NCBI GenBank assembly: GCA_019925095.2
Contig: CM034408.1
Coordinates: 4,651,001-4,715,000 of the forward strand
Length of the DNA: 64,000 bases
Direction: 5' to 3'
Source: Dendrolimus kikuchii
Taxonomy: Eukaryota > Arthropoda > Insecta > Lepidoptera > Lasiocampidae
Shown: positions 25,301 to 31,600 of the stretch, in pieces
Layout: the number at the start of each line of letters is the position of its first letter
How positions within the stretch are numbered: position 1 is the first letter of the stretch
Notes under the pieces: model-generated
The model's database searches: none
What the model was told of the DNA's origin: nothing
Seen by the model: the letters and a program-made list of their open reading frames with translations, nothing else
Position numbers and translations under genes: made by a program

Positions 25301-27600
25301 TAAAGGCGGAACCCGAAAATTATGCGTTTTTTTATATACAAGATTATAATTATGGTTTGCTATGGTACAATAACGAAATTAAAATTGTCGGAAAGCTTTC
25401 ATTTAGGCACATAATTAATAAACAATACAATTACCTTAGAATATACACAGACTGCCTACTATGCTAATATTATTATTGTAAAGTAATAGGGCACGTTGCT
25501 AAACACTTGTGATTTTGAGCACAAACACATAAGTTAACTTAAAAACAATCAATCTTACTTTATTAAATTTTAAAGCACATTTTATTAGGTTAAAAACTAC
25601 AAAACACTTCCCAGATAAAACCGCCATGCTACATAAAGTAAACTACACTGCTAAAGAGTGTTGAGACTGCTAAAGACAAATCTTTTTATTGTAATTTAGT
25701 TCATCAGTGTGTCAGGCAAAGGAAATAAATCCATACAGCATTGTCTGATGTATTCTTAATAAAAAATAGGCTGTTTGGATTTATTTCCTTTGCTTGCCAC
25801 TCTTTAGGTTGGGTTAGCTTCACATTAGAGCTCAAATATGCAATGCCAATGTTAGCAACACAAAAAATAGGTTGTGAGGAGCGGTTGAAGGTTGCGACCA
25901 ATGAGAAGGTCAGTGGGTTAGGTTAGGTTAGCTTCAGACCAAAGCCGCAGGCAGAATCGACTTTAACAATAATTAATGGTAAGCAGTCGGTTCTGCCATT
26001 TTGCTACTTGTTAGGCAAAGACACTAAATCCATACAGCATGAATATCAATATTTTTCAATCAATCTGAAGATCATTGGATGACATGAAAGTATGGAATTT
26101 TAGATTTTTCACATTATTGTAACTAAGATAATTAATATATTTTTCTAGTTTGTATATATAAATACCGACTACATGCAATACCAGTGTAAGCAGAACAAAG
26201 TAAAGGTGTAAGGGGTGGTCGAAGGTGTAACCAGTGACAAGGACAGTGGGTTAGGTTAGGTTATCTTTAGACCAAAGCCCACGAGCCGAGCGAGCGAAGC
26301 GAGCGTGCCGCGGTAGCGGCCGGCGAGTGGCAGAACCGACTGGTTTCCATTTATTCGTTGATAATTTTAATAAAAGTTAAAGTCGATTCTGGCAATCGCC
26401 CGCCGCTGCCGCGGCACGCTCGCTTCGCTCGCTCGGCTCGTGGGCTTTGGTCTAAACATAACCTAACCTAACCCACTGTCCTTGCCATAACCTTCAAACA
26501 CCCCTCACACCTATATATTGTTTGTCTAACATTAGCATTGCATGTTGTCGGTAATTATATATACAAACTACAAAAATATAATAATGATCTTAATCACAAT
26601 AATGTGAAAAATCTAAAATTCCGTATTTTTATGTCATTCAAAGATGTTCAGTTTGATTGAATAATATTGATATTCATGCTGTACTGAGTTAGTTCCTTTG
26701 CCTGACATTTAGCAAAGTGAGGTAAAAACTTTGTCTTTCAATATTATTAATCTGAGGTTTTACTTACGAATTACAAAATGTCGTGATTTTTTAGCAATGC
26801 CGTAATATTTGATTTTATAATTATTAATTATTTTGATCATGTCATATATGTTACATTTGCAGACTAATCCCAAAATTAAAATAATTGTGTTTTTATTATA
26901 ATTAGTAGGTAAGTCGTCACGCTAAAATTGAACATTATTTCTAGCGATATAATGCACGTATTTCGTAATTAATTGTATTGTTTATAAATTTTTTGCCTAA
27001 ATGATGGCTTACCGATGATTTTAGTGTCGTTATTGTACCATAGAAAACCATATGTAAAGTCTTTGAATACAAAAAATGCGTAATTTTCAGGTTCCGCCTT
27101 TATGCAATTTTACCATATATATATATATACACTAATATGGCTATTTGTTAACTGCTTTCTTTTTAATGCTATAAATAAGACACATTTAGCGACAGTTAAT
27201 AACTATAACATTATTACAAGTGAAGCCCGAGCGAACATTGAAGTAATAGGTTCAAGTTTGTATATTCTCGTCATTTAGGTGAGATTTAATTGATACATAT
27301 TTCTGCCTTATTATACTAGGTTCTGCTTCAGAGTTGTTCATGGTCTATCGTCCATAACACAGCCGTAGTTTTTAAATATAATGCAATTAATTAAAATATT
27401 GACCTTCAGAACTTATAGTAGGATTTGTATATAAACTTAGATGTGGACAAATTAACATCAGTGAAGCGACAATAGTTAGGTTCAACCACGCGAACAATGT
27501 AACTCTCAGTTTATTGTTTCATCAAGAAAATTAAAACATGAATTATAATGCTTACAACGTCCGCAGCGGTCTGTAAAACGTCGGAGAATCGGCTCAACAT
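4389..27600 (-). CDS. FHIP2A: FHIP2 (FAM160B1-type) FHF complex HOOK-interacting protein, 11 exons
   Basis: Exons in transcript order: 27556-27600, 22001-22141, 16748-16969, 14577-14996, 13029-13222, 11968-12073, 10307-10469, 8645-8766, 6734-6888, 5029-5157, 4389-4476. All junctions are GT-AG, phases agree, and the sum is 1785 nt (594 aa). The start MLSRFSDVLQ parallels the vertebrate FHIP2A N-terminus. Further family landmarks are LEDFEYHWK (about residue 23), a PPGARSLALT block, LLLTLCGLVRKEP (about 155), ACEGIMIVSSL and SFFSWLDYCD. The FHF complex (FTS, HOOK, FHIP) couples cargo to dynein; FHIP2-type subunits have been tied to ER-Golgi traffic in mammals. Human FHIP2A is about 765 aa; here the family C-terminal ~200-250 residues are absent and exon 11 instead supplies 28 residues starting RLEQLKKRIEEIM. 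That last exon is the least certain part. Intron 1 is 5.4 kb, intron 2 is 5.0 kb, and all large introns are full of repeats. The gene faces nischarin head to head. Confidence 0.88.
4595..4967. mobile_element. MITE with AAATTACGTCA ends in FHIP2 intron 10
   Basis: The left end has GGGGCCAACCACAAATTACGTCACAC; the right end has TAACGTAGATGTAATTTATGGATGCCC, an imperfect inverted match. Both ends have internal C-rich tracts (cccctccc; cccccaccccctcc). There are two GTGACATCAC/GTGACGTCACG boxes inside. It lies between FHIP2 exons 10 and 11. Part of a related copy is at 5178-5330. Confidence 0.55.
5224..5238 (+). repeat. C15 homopolymer (G15 on the FHIP2 transcript strand)
   Basis: Fifteen consecutive C residues, 66 bp upstream of the FHIP2 exon 10 acceptor, within a remnant (5178-5330) of the AAATTACGT-ended MITE family. 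Confidence 0.9.
5612..5866 (+). mobile_element. R-family LINE 3' end (RTE-like), 5'-truncated
   Basis: It encodes the C-terminal tail of a LINE polyprotein: a [19 protein letters not shown] motif, a charged stretch, then AYPARELA and stop. A short 3' UTR and a (TATG)n tail follow. Tails of this kind (RGRPR block after the reverse transcriptase) and microsatellite 3' ends are typical of RTE-like non-LTR retrotransposons; assigning the clade is inference. The copy starts inside the conserved tail, so almost the whole element is missing. Confidence 0.8.
6060..6328 (+). repeat. S1 short retroposon, sense copy
   Basis: It matches the other S1 copies from ACAATTTCCT through GTCGTAAGAGGCGACAAAAC, GGCTACCACCCCTGGTCTA and CATCAGGTGGGCC to the tail GCAATTAAAAA. 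In this orientation the 3' end is A-rich, so this is taken as the sense strand of the family. Confidence 0.75.
6932..7142 (+). repeat. H-group repeat (CTAGCTGTCCCGGCAGACG head)
   Basis: It begins CTAGCTGTCCCGGCAGACGT, carries GCGCCACCTACCGG, and ends with AATTTATATATATTAAGAT. The same family is seen at 15.2 kb and, reversed, at 43.1 kb. Short CTAG-headed AT-rich repeats like these are abundant in Lepidoptera and have been related to Helitron-like (Lep1) elements; that assignment is inference. Confidence 0.6.
7153..7440 (+). repeat. H-group repeat
   Basis: The head AACTAGCTGTGCCAGCAACT is followed by TTCGTCCACATGG, ATTCCCGCGAGATTCCC and AAAAAGTAGC; the end ACATGGCATGTTTAGAATTT is shared with the copy at 56.6-56.85 kb. 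Confidence 0.6.
7654..8231. mobile_element. hAT-like MITE interrupted by a Penelope-like remnant
   Basis: The ends CAATGGTCCCCAAACTATTT and ACTTTGGGGAACCATG form an imperfect inverted pair of the 'CAGTGGTCCCCAAA' type seen in hAT elements. Internal 'GGACCCC' and 'GGACCGCC' blocks near each end are also inverted. The P-family remnant at 7780-7966 sits in the middle. Confidence 0.5.
7780..7966 (+). mobile_element. Penelope-like (P family) terminal-repeat remnant
   Basis: It starts AATATTTTCTTAAGTTTTCG, has GCGACTTGTATACATAATAA, then a GTGATCACGGCCACTGAAAA hairpin block followed by GTGGCCGAAACGTCGG, and ends GTTAAAACGTAGTTTTATT. The same ends bound the coding copy at 33.2-34.3 kb, so this is a terminal-repeat-only or internally deleted copy. 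The hairpin block resembles a hammerhead core (see findings). Confidence 0.7.
8548..8592 (+). repeat. Dispersed GGCGGCCTTATCGC motif
   Basis: The block GGCGGCCTTATCGCTTAAAG then CGACCCTTGCAGACAACC recurs with changes at 41.39, 49.2, 55.5 (reverse) and 57.89 kb. It probably marks a LINE 3' end, but no coding part is left. Confidence 0.45.
8817..9056 (+). mobile_element. R-family LINE 3' end in FHIP2 intron 7
   Basis: It matches the copy at 5612 closely, including the [15 protein letters not shown] coding tail and TATGTATG tail. It is opposite in direction to FHIP2 and begins only 51 bp from exon 8, on the acceptor side. Confidence 0.8.
9220..9535 (-). repeat. H-group repeat, reverse orientation
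   Basis: It contains ATTCACGTAAAAACTACTGG, GCCGATTTCGACGCGGTTTT and CTCGCGGGAATTTTCCCG, which are complements of the H body (CGGTTCAGTAGTTT, GGAATCTCGCGGG). It directly abuts the S1 copy at 9536. Confidence 0.5.
9536..9770 (-). repeat. S1 short retroposon, head missing
   Basis: A T-run and GCAGGAGATAAACAGACAG are followed by the S1 body as far as CCCTACCACCTGGC, then the sequence switches to an H/L-type repeat. About 75 bp of the S1 head are missing. Confidence 0.75.
9771..10084 (+). repeat. AT-rich dispersed repeat (CCTATCC...TTATAATATTAATAGGGA)
   Basis: It begins AAAAACCTATCC and ends CGCATTTATAATATTAATAGGGA, with two internal blocks of CAAATCGGTCCAGTAGTTTTT type. Near-full matches are at 34.91-35.25 kb and 60.29-60.62 kb in the same orientation. 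Confidence 0.65.
10105..10258 (+). mobile_element. R-family LINE 3' end, ~155 bp
   Basis: It keeps only the last ~45 codons of the LINE tail (from the AAGAACAGACGAGCGTGCAT block) and TATGTATGT. It sits just upstream (on the transcript: downstream) of FHIP2 exon 7. Confidence 0.8.
10688..11035. mobile_element. Possible MITE with 13 bp inverted ends
   Basis: GAAGTGATAACTT at 10688-10700 is the exact complement of AAGTTATCACTTC at 11023-11035. Between them are an AT-rich half and a GC-rich half (CGCTGTGGGTTAGAGTGAGA, GGCGCCGTAACGCGTTACG). No second copy is in this window. Confidence 0.4.
11266..11493. mobile_element. MITE with 25 bp perfect terminal inverted repeats
   Basis: CTGGACTAAAATGACAGCTG plus TGATT at 11266-11290 is exactly complementary to 11469-11493. 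Inner sequence continues the inversion imperfectly (GCGAGCTTG/CAAGCTTGC; TCATTCATAAGTGAGTTG / AATTCACTCATGAATGA). TAATTAG lies immediately left and, after one extra G, immediately right, a likely 7-8 bp target duplication. Confidence 0.75.
12206..12740 (-). repeat. S1 short retroposon split by a ~250 bp insertion
   Basis: S1 homology runs 12206-12350 (to GTTATGGAGGC) and resumes at about 12603 (TAGTCCAGGGGTGGTAGCC) through TTCCTGCACAGATA. The foreign piece 12351-12602 is AT-rich and ends with TTTCCCAAATAAATTAAATA; a similar end occurs near 21.55 kb and 63.08 kb, so it is probably another small repeat. Confidence 0.7.
12742..12787. repeat. Perfect 20 bp stem hairpin
   Basis: TTTGAATTAAATTGAAAACT at 12742-12761 pairs perfectly with 12768-12787 across a 6 nt loop. 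It lies just beyond the split S1 copy, in FHIP2 intron 5. It is purely AT-rich and no function is implied. Confidence 0.85.
13256..13512 (-). mobile_element. Penelope-like terminal repeat, reverse orientation
   Basis: Read on the minus strand it runs from AATATTTTCTTAAGTTTTCG through the GCTCCCATAGAGTAAATAAT block, ACACTTGACATCTTCGTCTT, the GTGATCACGGCCACTGAAAA hairpin and CGAAACGTCGG to CGTTTTAACG-type 3' sequence. It lies 34 bp from FHIP2 exon 5, on the acceptor side. Confidence 0.7.
13552..13713 (+). repeat. H-group repeat
   Basis: AACTAGGATATGCCCGCGAA and TTCGTTCAGG, AAATTCCCGCGGGATTTCC and CACAGTACCGCAG. The closest match is 56105-56290. It runs directly into the X repeat. Confidence 0.6.
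13714..14340 (+). repeat. X-family repeat interrupted by an S1 copy
   Basis: Left part 13714-13837 (GACAGGCCAC, GAGATGGCCACCGAACGCCG) matches 44714-44830; right part 14153-14340 (CGGATAGTCGCCC, CCCCACCTCCTC) matches blocks at 44.9 and 45.59 kb. The S1 copy 13838-14152 lies between. Long frames through here are repeat translations, not a gene. Confidence 0.6.
13838..14152 (-). repeat. S1 short retroposon, near full length
   Basis: Runs from the T-rich TTTTTTTATTGCAAGAGTTC to TTCCTGCACAAAT. It is close to the copies at 23.5, 53.9 and 59.5 kb, so relatively young. Confidence 0.8.
15188..15512 (+). repeat. H-group repeat (GGCGCCACCTACCGG type)
   Basis: The head CTAGCGGCCCCGGTAGACGT, two CAGCGCCACCTACCGGTTCC blocks, and the end CTTTTATATATATAGAAAAG. 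A near-complete inverse copy is at 43130-43456. Confidence 0.65.
15524..15838 (+). repeat. T-family tRNA-derived SINE, full length
   Basis: The head GTCGTGGTAGAGTAATGCAT then GGGTTCGATCCTGGCC resembles tRNA A and B boxes of an internal RNA polymerase III promoter. The body includes GTGCATATTATTACAATTACC and CGAGATAACCGATGTG; the end is GCCCAGCAGTGGGACCTTTA followed by (ACT)n. It is not a functional tRNA gene. Confidence 0.75.
15845..16145 (-). repeat. T-family SINE, reverse, decayed
   Basis: Complement of the T family: CCCACAGCTGGGCTTGGGC at the tail end, TTCCTTCACCATCG in the middle and GTAACTACCACGGCC at the head. About 60 bp of the middle differ. Confidence 0.55.
16465..16672 (+). repeat. 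H-group repeat
   Basis: GACTAGCGGCCCGGCACGGT, TTCGCCCGCGCTC, an AATCGGTTTAGTAGATCC block, and the end TTATAATATTAGTATAGG. Confidence 0.6.
17304..17393 (+). repeat. Compound CA/CACG microsatellite
   Basis: About 90 bp of alternating CA, ACGC and CG dinucleotide steps (e.g. CACGCACGCACGCACGCAC). Alternating purine-pyrimidine sequence of this kind can adopt Z-form DNA. A TTTC(n) run follows at 17553-17570. Confidence 0.9.
18300..18545 (-). repeat. H-group repeat, reverse
   Basis: ATACAAATATTATAAAGAGG at the tail end, ACTGAACCGATTTGAAAAAT in the body and ACCCGTGCGAAGCCAGGGCGG at the head end, the reverse of the usual CCGCGCTTCG-type head. Confidence 0.55.
18664..18857. mobile_element. Foldback MITE (~195 bp)
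   Basis: AAAGCCTGATTTACTAAGGC and TGATCCAGCTAC at the left are the imperfect complement of GTAGCTAGATCAATGTAAAT and CAGCTTTA at the right. Inner GAAGTCAG / CTGACTTC blocks extend the fold. Confidence 0.6.
19583..19743 (+). mobile_element. R-family LINE 3' end, ~160 bp
   Basis: It carries the last ~47 codons (GATGTTAGGAGCCTTAAGAAC onward), the ACTGGCGTGAAGTTATG end and (TATG)n. Confidence 0.8.
20185..20560. other. GC-rich block of unknown origin in FHIP2 intron 2
   Basis: Markedly GC-richer than its surroundings (CTCGCCGGCGGCTGCGGCGG, GTACGTCGACGGCCTCGCG). The left 40 bp resemble the arm of the foldback at 26.3-26.4 kb (TTCTGGCA-TCGCC-GC). The rest matches nothing else in the window. It has short frames on the plus strand but no family I recognise; a retroelement terminal region or old foldback is possible. 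Confidence 0.4.
20961..21018. repeat. 58 bp near-perfect palindrome
   Basis: ACCCAGAGTC, TAGCAATGAAATGTA and their complements form a hairpin with almost no loop (central TATATA) and a 1-2 nt bulge. It is in FHIP2 intron 2. Confidence 0.85.
21328..21482. mobile_element. Foldback MITE related to 30266-30530
   Basis: GATATAAAGTGAATTTTGGG-TGGGTGGTTAT and AAAGTGCTCTATAACTATAC-CCCATCCC match blocks of the 30.3 kb element. GCACTTTTATTTATTAT near the left is inverted as AATAAATAAAAGTGC near the right. Confidence 0.55.
21933..21998 (-). repeat. T-SINE fragment abutting the FHIP2 exon 2 donor
   Basis: This ~66 bp is nearly identical to 22284-22351 (GGCTACCACACTTGTCTAGG, TGTGGCACATTGGTTATTTG). Homology continues through ATTCAGTATGTTTT to within about 2 bp of the exon 2 boundary at 22001. 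Confidence 0.7.
22218..22500 (-). repeat. T-family SINE, reverse
   Basis: Complement of the T family: CACTGCTGGGCTTGGGCCTC tail end, TTCCTTCACCATTAGCACAT middle and TTAGGTCAGAAAACTG near the head. It lies 77 bp upstream of FHIP2 exon 2. Confidence 0.65.
22501..23537. other. FHIP2 intron 1, AT-rich, one repeat
   Basis: The only feature recognised is 22680-22890, a reverse copy of the repeat at 40745-40985 (shared GTGTGTCAAATACATGGTAG, AAAAATATTAGCATTC-, GAAATTTCATATTCCTCCGTC). Confidence 0.5.
23538..23855 (-). repeat. S1 short retroposon, full length
   Basis: From TTTTTTATTGCATGAGTTCAG to TTCCTGCACGGATAAA. Both strands have long chance frames (up to ~150 codons) that recur in every S1 copy and are not genes. 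Confidence 0.8.
24168..24240 (-). mobile_element. R-family LINE, 70 bp 3' stub
   Basis: CATACATACATAACTTCACG, CCAGTTCCCTCGCGGGGTAG and GAGTGCCATTTAGGCTTAT are the reverse of the LINE 3' end. It is one of the most extreme 5' truncations here. Confidence 0.75.
24241..25266. other. FHIP2 intron 1, AT-rich, nothing recognised
   Basis: Long A/T runs and no repeat shared with other parts of the window. A short minus-strand frame at 24931-25224 has no recognisable family features. Confidence 0.5.
25289..27114. mobile_element. 1.83 kb composite foldback element flanked by (TA)n
   Basis: The ends GGTAAATTTGCATAAAGGCGGA and their inverse (TCCGCCTTTATGCAATTTTACC) start ~150 bp imperfect inverted arms (TGGTACAATAACGA shared). 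Both ends abut TA runs (25267-25288, 27115-27129). Inside is a second palindrome, arms about 26010-26341 and 26383-26711, with GAGCGAGCGAAGCGAGCGTG at its core, and a third, diverged copy of the same module at 25713-26000. Each module has a TTAGGTTAGG-type block. No transposase frame; it lies in FHIP2 intron 1. Confidence 0.75.
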
Positions 27601-28691
27601 TATGATTGATAATTACTTCACTCTATAGGACACATTGCACTATAACACTAGAGTAATTAATTATAGAGCTAAAATATTTTTTTTGTAATAAGGTTGAAAC
27701 ATTTTTAAAGATTTCGTATATATTTTATATTACTGGATGAACAACATCCAGCGAAAAACAGATTCGAAACGAAAAAATTGGCAATTGGCAATCAATTTGT
27801 CAAGTGCATAACTTAACTGTCAAGTGTCAAATACAAGATGTTATTTTTTTTTTGAGTTTTCAGATGTTAATTCGCTGAGATGAATTCCATAAAATCTTTA
27901 TATGTACTTAATAAAATCGACTAAAATGTGAAATAGAATATAGAACTACAATTTAGCAACTTCAGTTAAACAAAAATTATACTAATGTACTTTATTCATA
28001 TTAATAATGGTAAAACTGACTAATCCCAAACAACTGTCACTGGGAAGTGGGAAGGTGGGAACGTCTTCAAAAGGCTGACGGTGGGGCTGATAGCGCTATC
28101 TTCTTTTTTTAGTTTATTTTAAGGACTTTTGGACGAATGTCCATATTAGTCCCGTAAAGACAAGACCTTATATAACATGCAAAATCACTTATTTTATGCT
28201 TTTAACAATAAAGTCTAAAGCTAACTTTGCCTCTATAGGCAAGGGGTCAAGGGGGACAAACGTTATCTTGCATAGCAACATTTATCTATTATCCTTTGGT
28301 CAGACTTTTGGTCAAACGAGACGTTTACCAAGAGTTTGGTGACGTTCCATAAAGTTTTAGAGCGTTAGAACCTCACGGATTCAGGGTATCGACCGTTTCT
28401 TATCTGTACCTCAAACGCCGTAAAATACGTGAAATAAAATTATTTATGCTGTTGCTGTAATGTTATTGTCAATGTCAGCCGTGACATTTGTCATTTGCAA
28501 CCAGACATGGACAACCAGATGACAGCTGTTGCTGTTGCGTATCAAAAGTCAAAACAGATTCTGTGAAATTCTTGCAAGTATAGTACGTATTGCGAAAAAT
28601 GAAATAGGAAAAATTAGTGATAACAATTAAATTGTATAGTTTTATTATACAGATTATATTGTATATTTTATGGTGCTAATAATAAGTTACA
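27601..28691. promoter_or_regulatory. Divergent promoter region between FHIP2 and nischarin
   Basis: The start codons of two opposite-strand genes are 1092 bp apart (27600 and 28692), so both 5' UTRs and core promoters must lie here unless upstream noncoding exons exist. The interval is AT-rich with one GC-richer patch (28040-28100) and no recognised repeat. No convincing TATA box can be assigned to either gene. Confidence 0.55.
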
Positions 28692-31600
28692 ATGTCATCG
28701 TTTGTAAACCACAGGGACGATAGTAAAGTGAGTGTGGATGACGCTTTGACGAAAGAGAATGTTACGTATTATAAAATAACTGTTAAAGTGGGTTCTGTTT
28801 ACTGGAACGTGTCACATAGATACAGCGACTTTGTGGATCTCCACGACAAACTTGTTTCCGACCATGGGGTTGCGAAAGAACTTCTGCCTCCTAAAAAGGT
28901 TATACGGAACAAAACACCGAAGTTCGTGGAGCAAAGACGCGAAGCGCTGAATGAATATTTGAAGAATGTTTTTAATTATTTGAGGCTGACGATGCCGACC
29001 GAATTCGCACACTTCCTGGACTTTCATTTGTATGATATATTCTTTTTATTGCAAGATTTGGCAAAAACGTTGTTTTTGGAAGGTGATAAGTTGTTGGAAA
29101 ATGAGAAGGCTCATAAGTTTAGTCCTATGGAGGTAACTTTCCGTGATTATTCTTTAAAAAATGTTTTTATTTTCTGAACTTGTATTTACATCTAGTATCT
29201 TGGATGAATACAAACTCTCATATATACAAAGTATCCTGTAATCATATTTGGTCTCTATATTAGTTATGAACCAAATTACATGAAAATTGGTCTTTTGTTT
29301 CTTTTTTTTATATTACGAGTTCAGCAGACAGGCAGATGCTCCACCTAATGGGAAGCAGTTGCCATTGCCTATGAACATTTGTAGCACCAAAAGTGCTACA
29401 ATTGCACTGCTGCACTCTGAAAGGAGACTAGATCCTGGCCACTAATGGCCAGAGCACAACTCAAGGTTGTTAGGGCCACATGCTCTAGACCAGGGGTGGT
29501 AGCCATCCAGGCAAGTAAATGGCCTGCCACCTGGCTGTGGGTTGTTTTGTCGCCTATTATATCAGGCTGCCTGGCCACTGGAAATTGTAGATTTTTTCTC
29601 TTCCTGTATGGTTATTATTTACTCTATGGGAGCCTTAACACCACTTCGCAACATGTGTTGTCTTGAAAAGAAGAAACAGCACAAGAAACTCTTCAGCAAC
29701 ATTAAAAAGGTAAAATAAAAAGAGAAATTGTCAATCAATTTCATTTGTATTCCAGTGCATGCAGAAAAAGATCACAGGGTCTTGAGGTCTGGCTGTTGGT
29801 ATTTGCTATTTTTAATTTTTTGGTCTGAATTTTACTTAAGGTCATGAAGAGAGAACAATTAACTCATTCTGAAATTTAAATATTAGTATGGGTTAATGTC
29901 ATCAAGCATGTATAATACAAATCATATTTTAATATATATGTTTATGTAACAGCACATTTCAGATTATTATTGCAGGATTTCTATTAACATTATTGATATA
30001 ATTATTATTAATAATATTATATTATTTTATTAATTATTATAGATAAATATTAATGATTATATTTATTTGTGGTTAATTTTGATATAAACAGGTAAAATCT
30101 TTAATATTACATTGGACCCTTTTAATATTGTAATTATAATATTTTAATAAAACTGTCTATTGCTATATAATAAAAATTCTATAAATACTATATTAGAAAA
30201 TAATTTGTGTTATGTTGACATTCCAATCTATGCATTAATTGATTTTTACACTACGAAACATTCAGGGAACTTATTAGGGTGGGATATAGTTATATGGCCC
30301 TTTTATTGATTATTTGGTTATAAAAAAATAATCATGGAGGATAAGCTTTCTAACCTATATTAAAAGATGCAGATATATTCATAATCAATTAACATGCCAT
30401 ATAGTTATATGGCACCTACCCCACCCAAATCTGTATTGTTTTTTTTATAACCACCCATAATTCACTTTATATCTCAAATATTAAATAGAAGTGCAATATA
30501 ACTTTATCCCAACCACTTATTAATATAGTTTTGAAACTCAGTTTAAACATAACAAAAAACAATAACAATCAACTGGTTTCAAATATATATATTTTACTTA
30601 TAATATGGCAATTGCAACTCTTGATAGTGTTCTTTTATATCATATATATCAGACTGTCTGCTATAATTCAGCAATACATTTAATTATTATTTTTTAATTT
30701 AAGCTAAGGTTTAATGAAGAACATTTTCTGAAAATCAAACATGCATGTTTCAAAGTTTGGATACAACTCTATGTACATCACTATGCACATGTTATTGCTG
30801 TTTTAAGGAGAAAAAGTGGCAAAAAACTCCCTACCAACACACCTATAATTTTTATCCATTGTATCTCTTTCTTTTGTTTTAAAAAATTGCTTAACTAGTT
30901 CTTTTTCAAGAATGTTTTTGATTTTACTGTTTATTGTAGCTCCATGCAATAAGTGAAAGGCTCAAGATGGCATGTCCGACAACAGAAAAGCAAGACCAGA
31001 TGTATGATTTTAGTCATGTGTTAGACTATTGCTCTCAGCTCCGTTCTTTGTCAATAGAAGGTAGTTATGAAAAACTCGGTACAAGTAACATAGTGCCGAA
31101 TGATTTGCAATTTGATCTCATACCCTTCAAGTCGCTGGTTGATCTAAAGATTATTGGTGTGCCTATGGCCTGTATACAGAGTGTTGGTGAGTTAAAAATT
31201 GTTATTTTAAAGTCTATTTCAAACAGGATGGTATAGGAGAAAATATCTAAATAGAGAAATAATCATCCTGATCCTAAGTATAAGACTATTGTTAGATAGT
31301 AACAGGATAAATATAAAATTAATATTTATTTCATATGAAAATTTATAATAACACTACAAATCATGTTTTATGGATCTGTCAGCCTGTCAGGCACAACGCC
31401 CTGTTTGAAATAAACTAGAATGTTTTTTGTTTTGGAATTGTAATCTGGAAACTTCCACATAATAATCATTGTAAGTTGTTGTATCTATCAGGGGCCCAAT
31501 TCTGCTATTTCAATATTTTGGTGTTGCGAAGATATTCAAAGTATGAACCTATTGTGATAGTGTCAAAAATTCGTATTCTAATAAATCCACAATATCTTCT

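Noticed and set aside
25704..25926. Overlapping 61-65 codon frames
   Set aside because: Opposite-strand chance frames within an inverted module of the foldback element.
29133..29177. Nischarin exon 1 extended into the intron to a stop at 29177
   Set aside because: A good donor follows ATGGAG at 29132 and the next exon continues the family; the extension is intron read-through.
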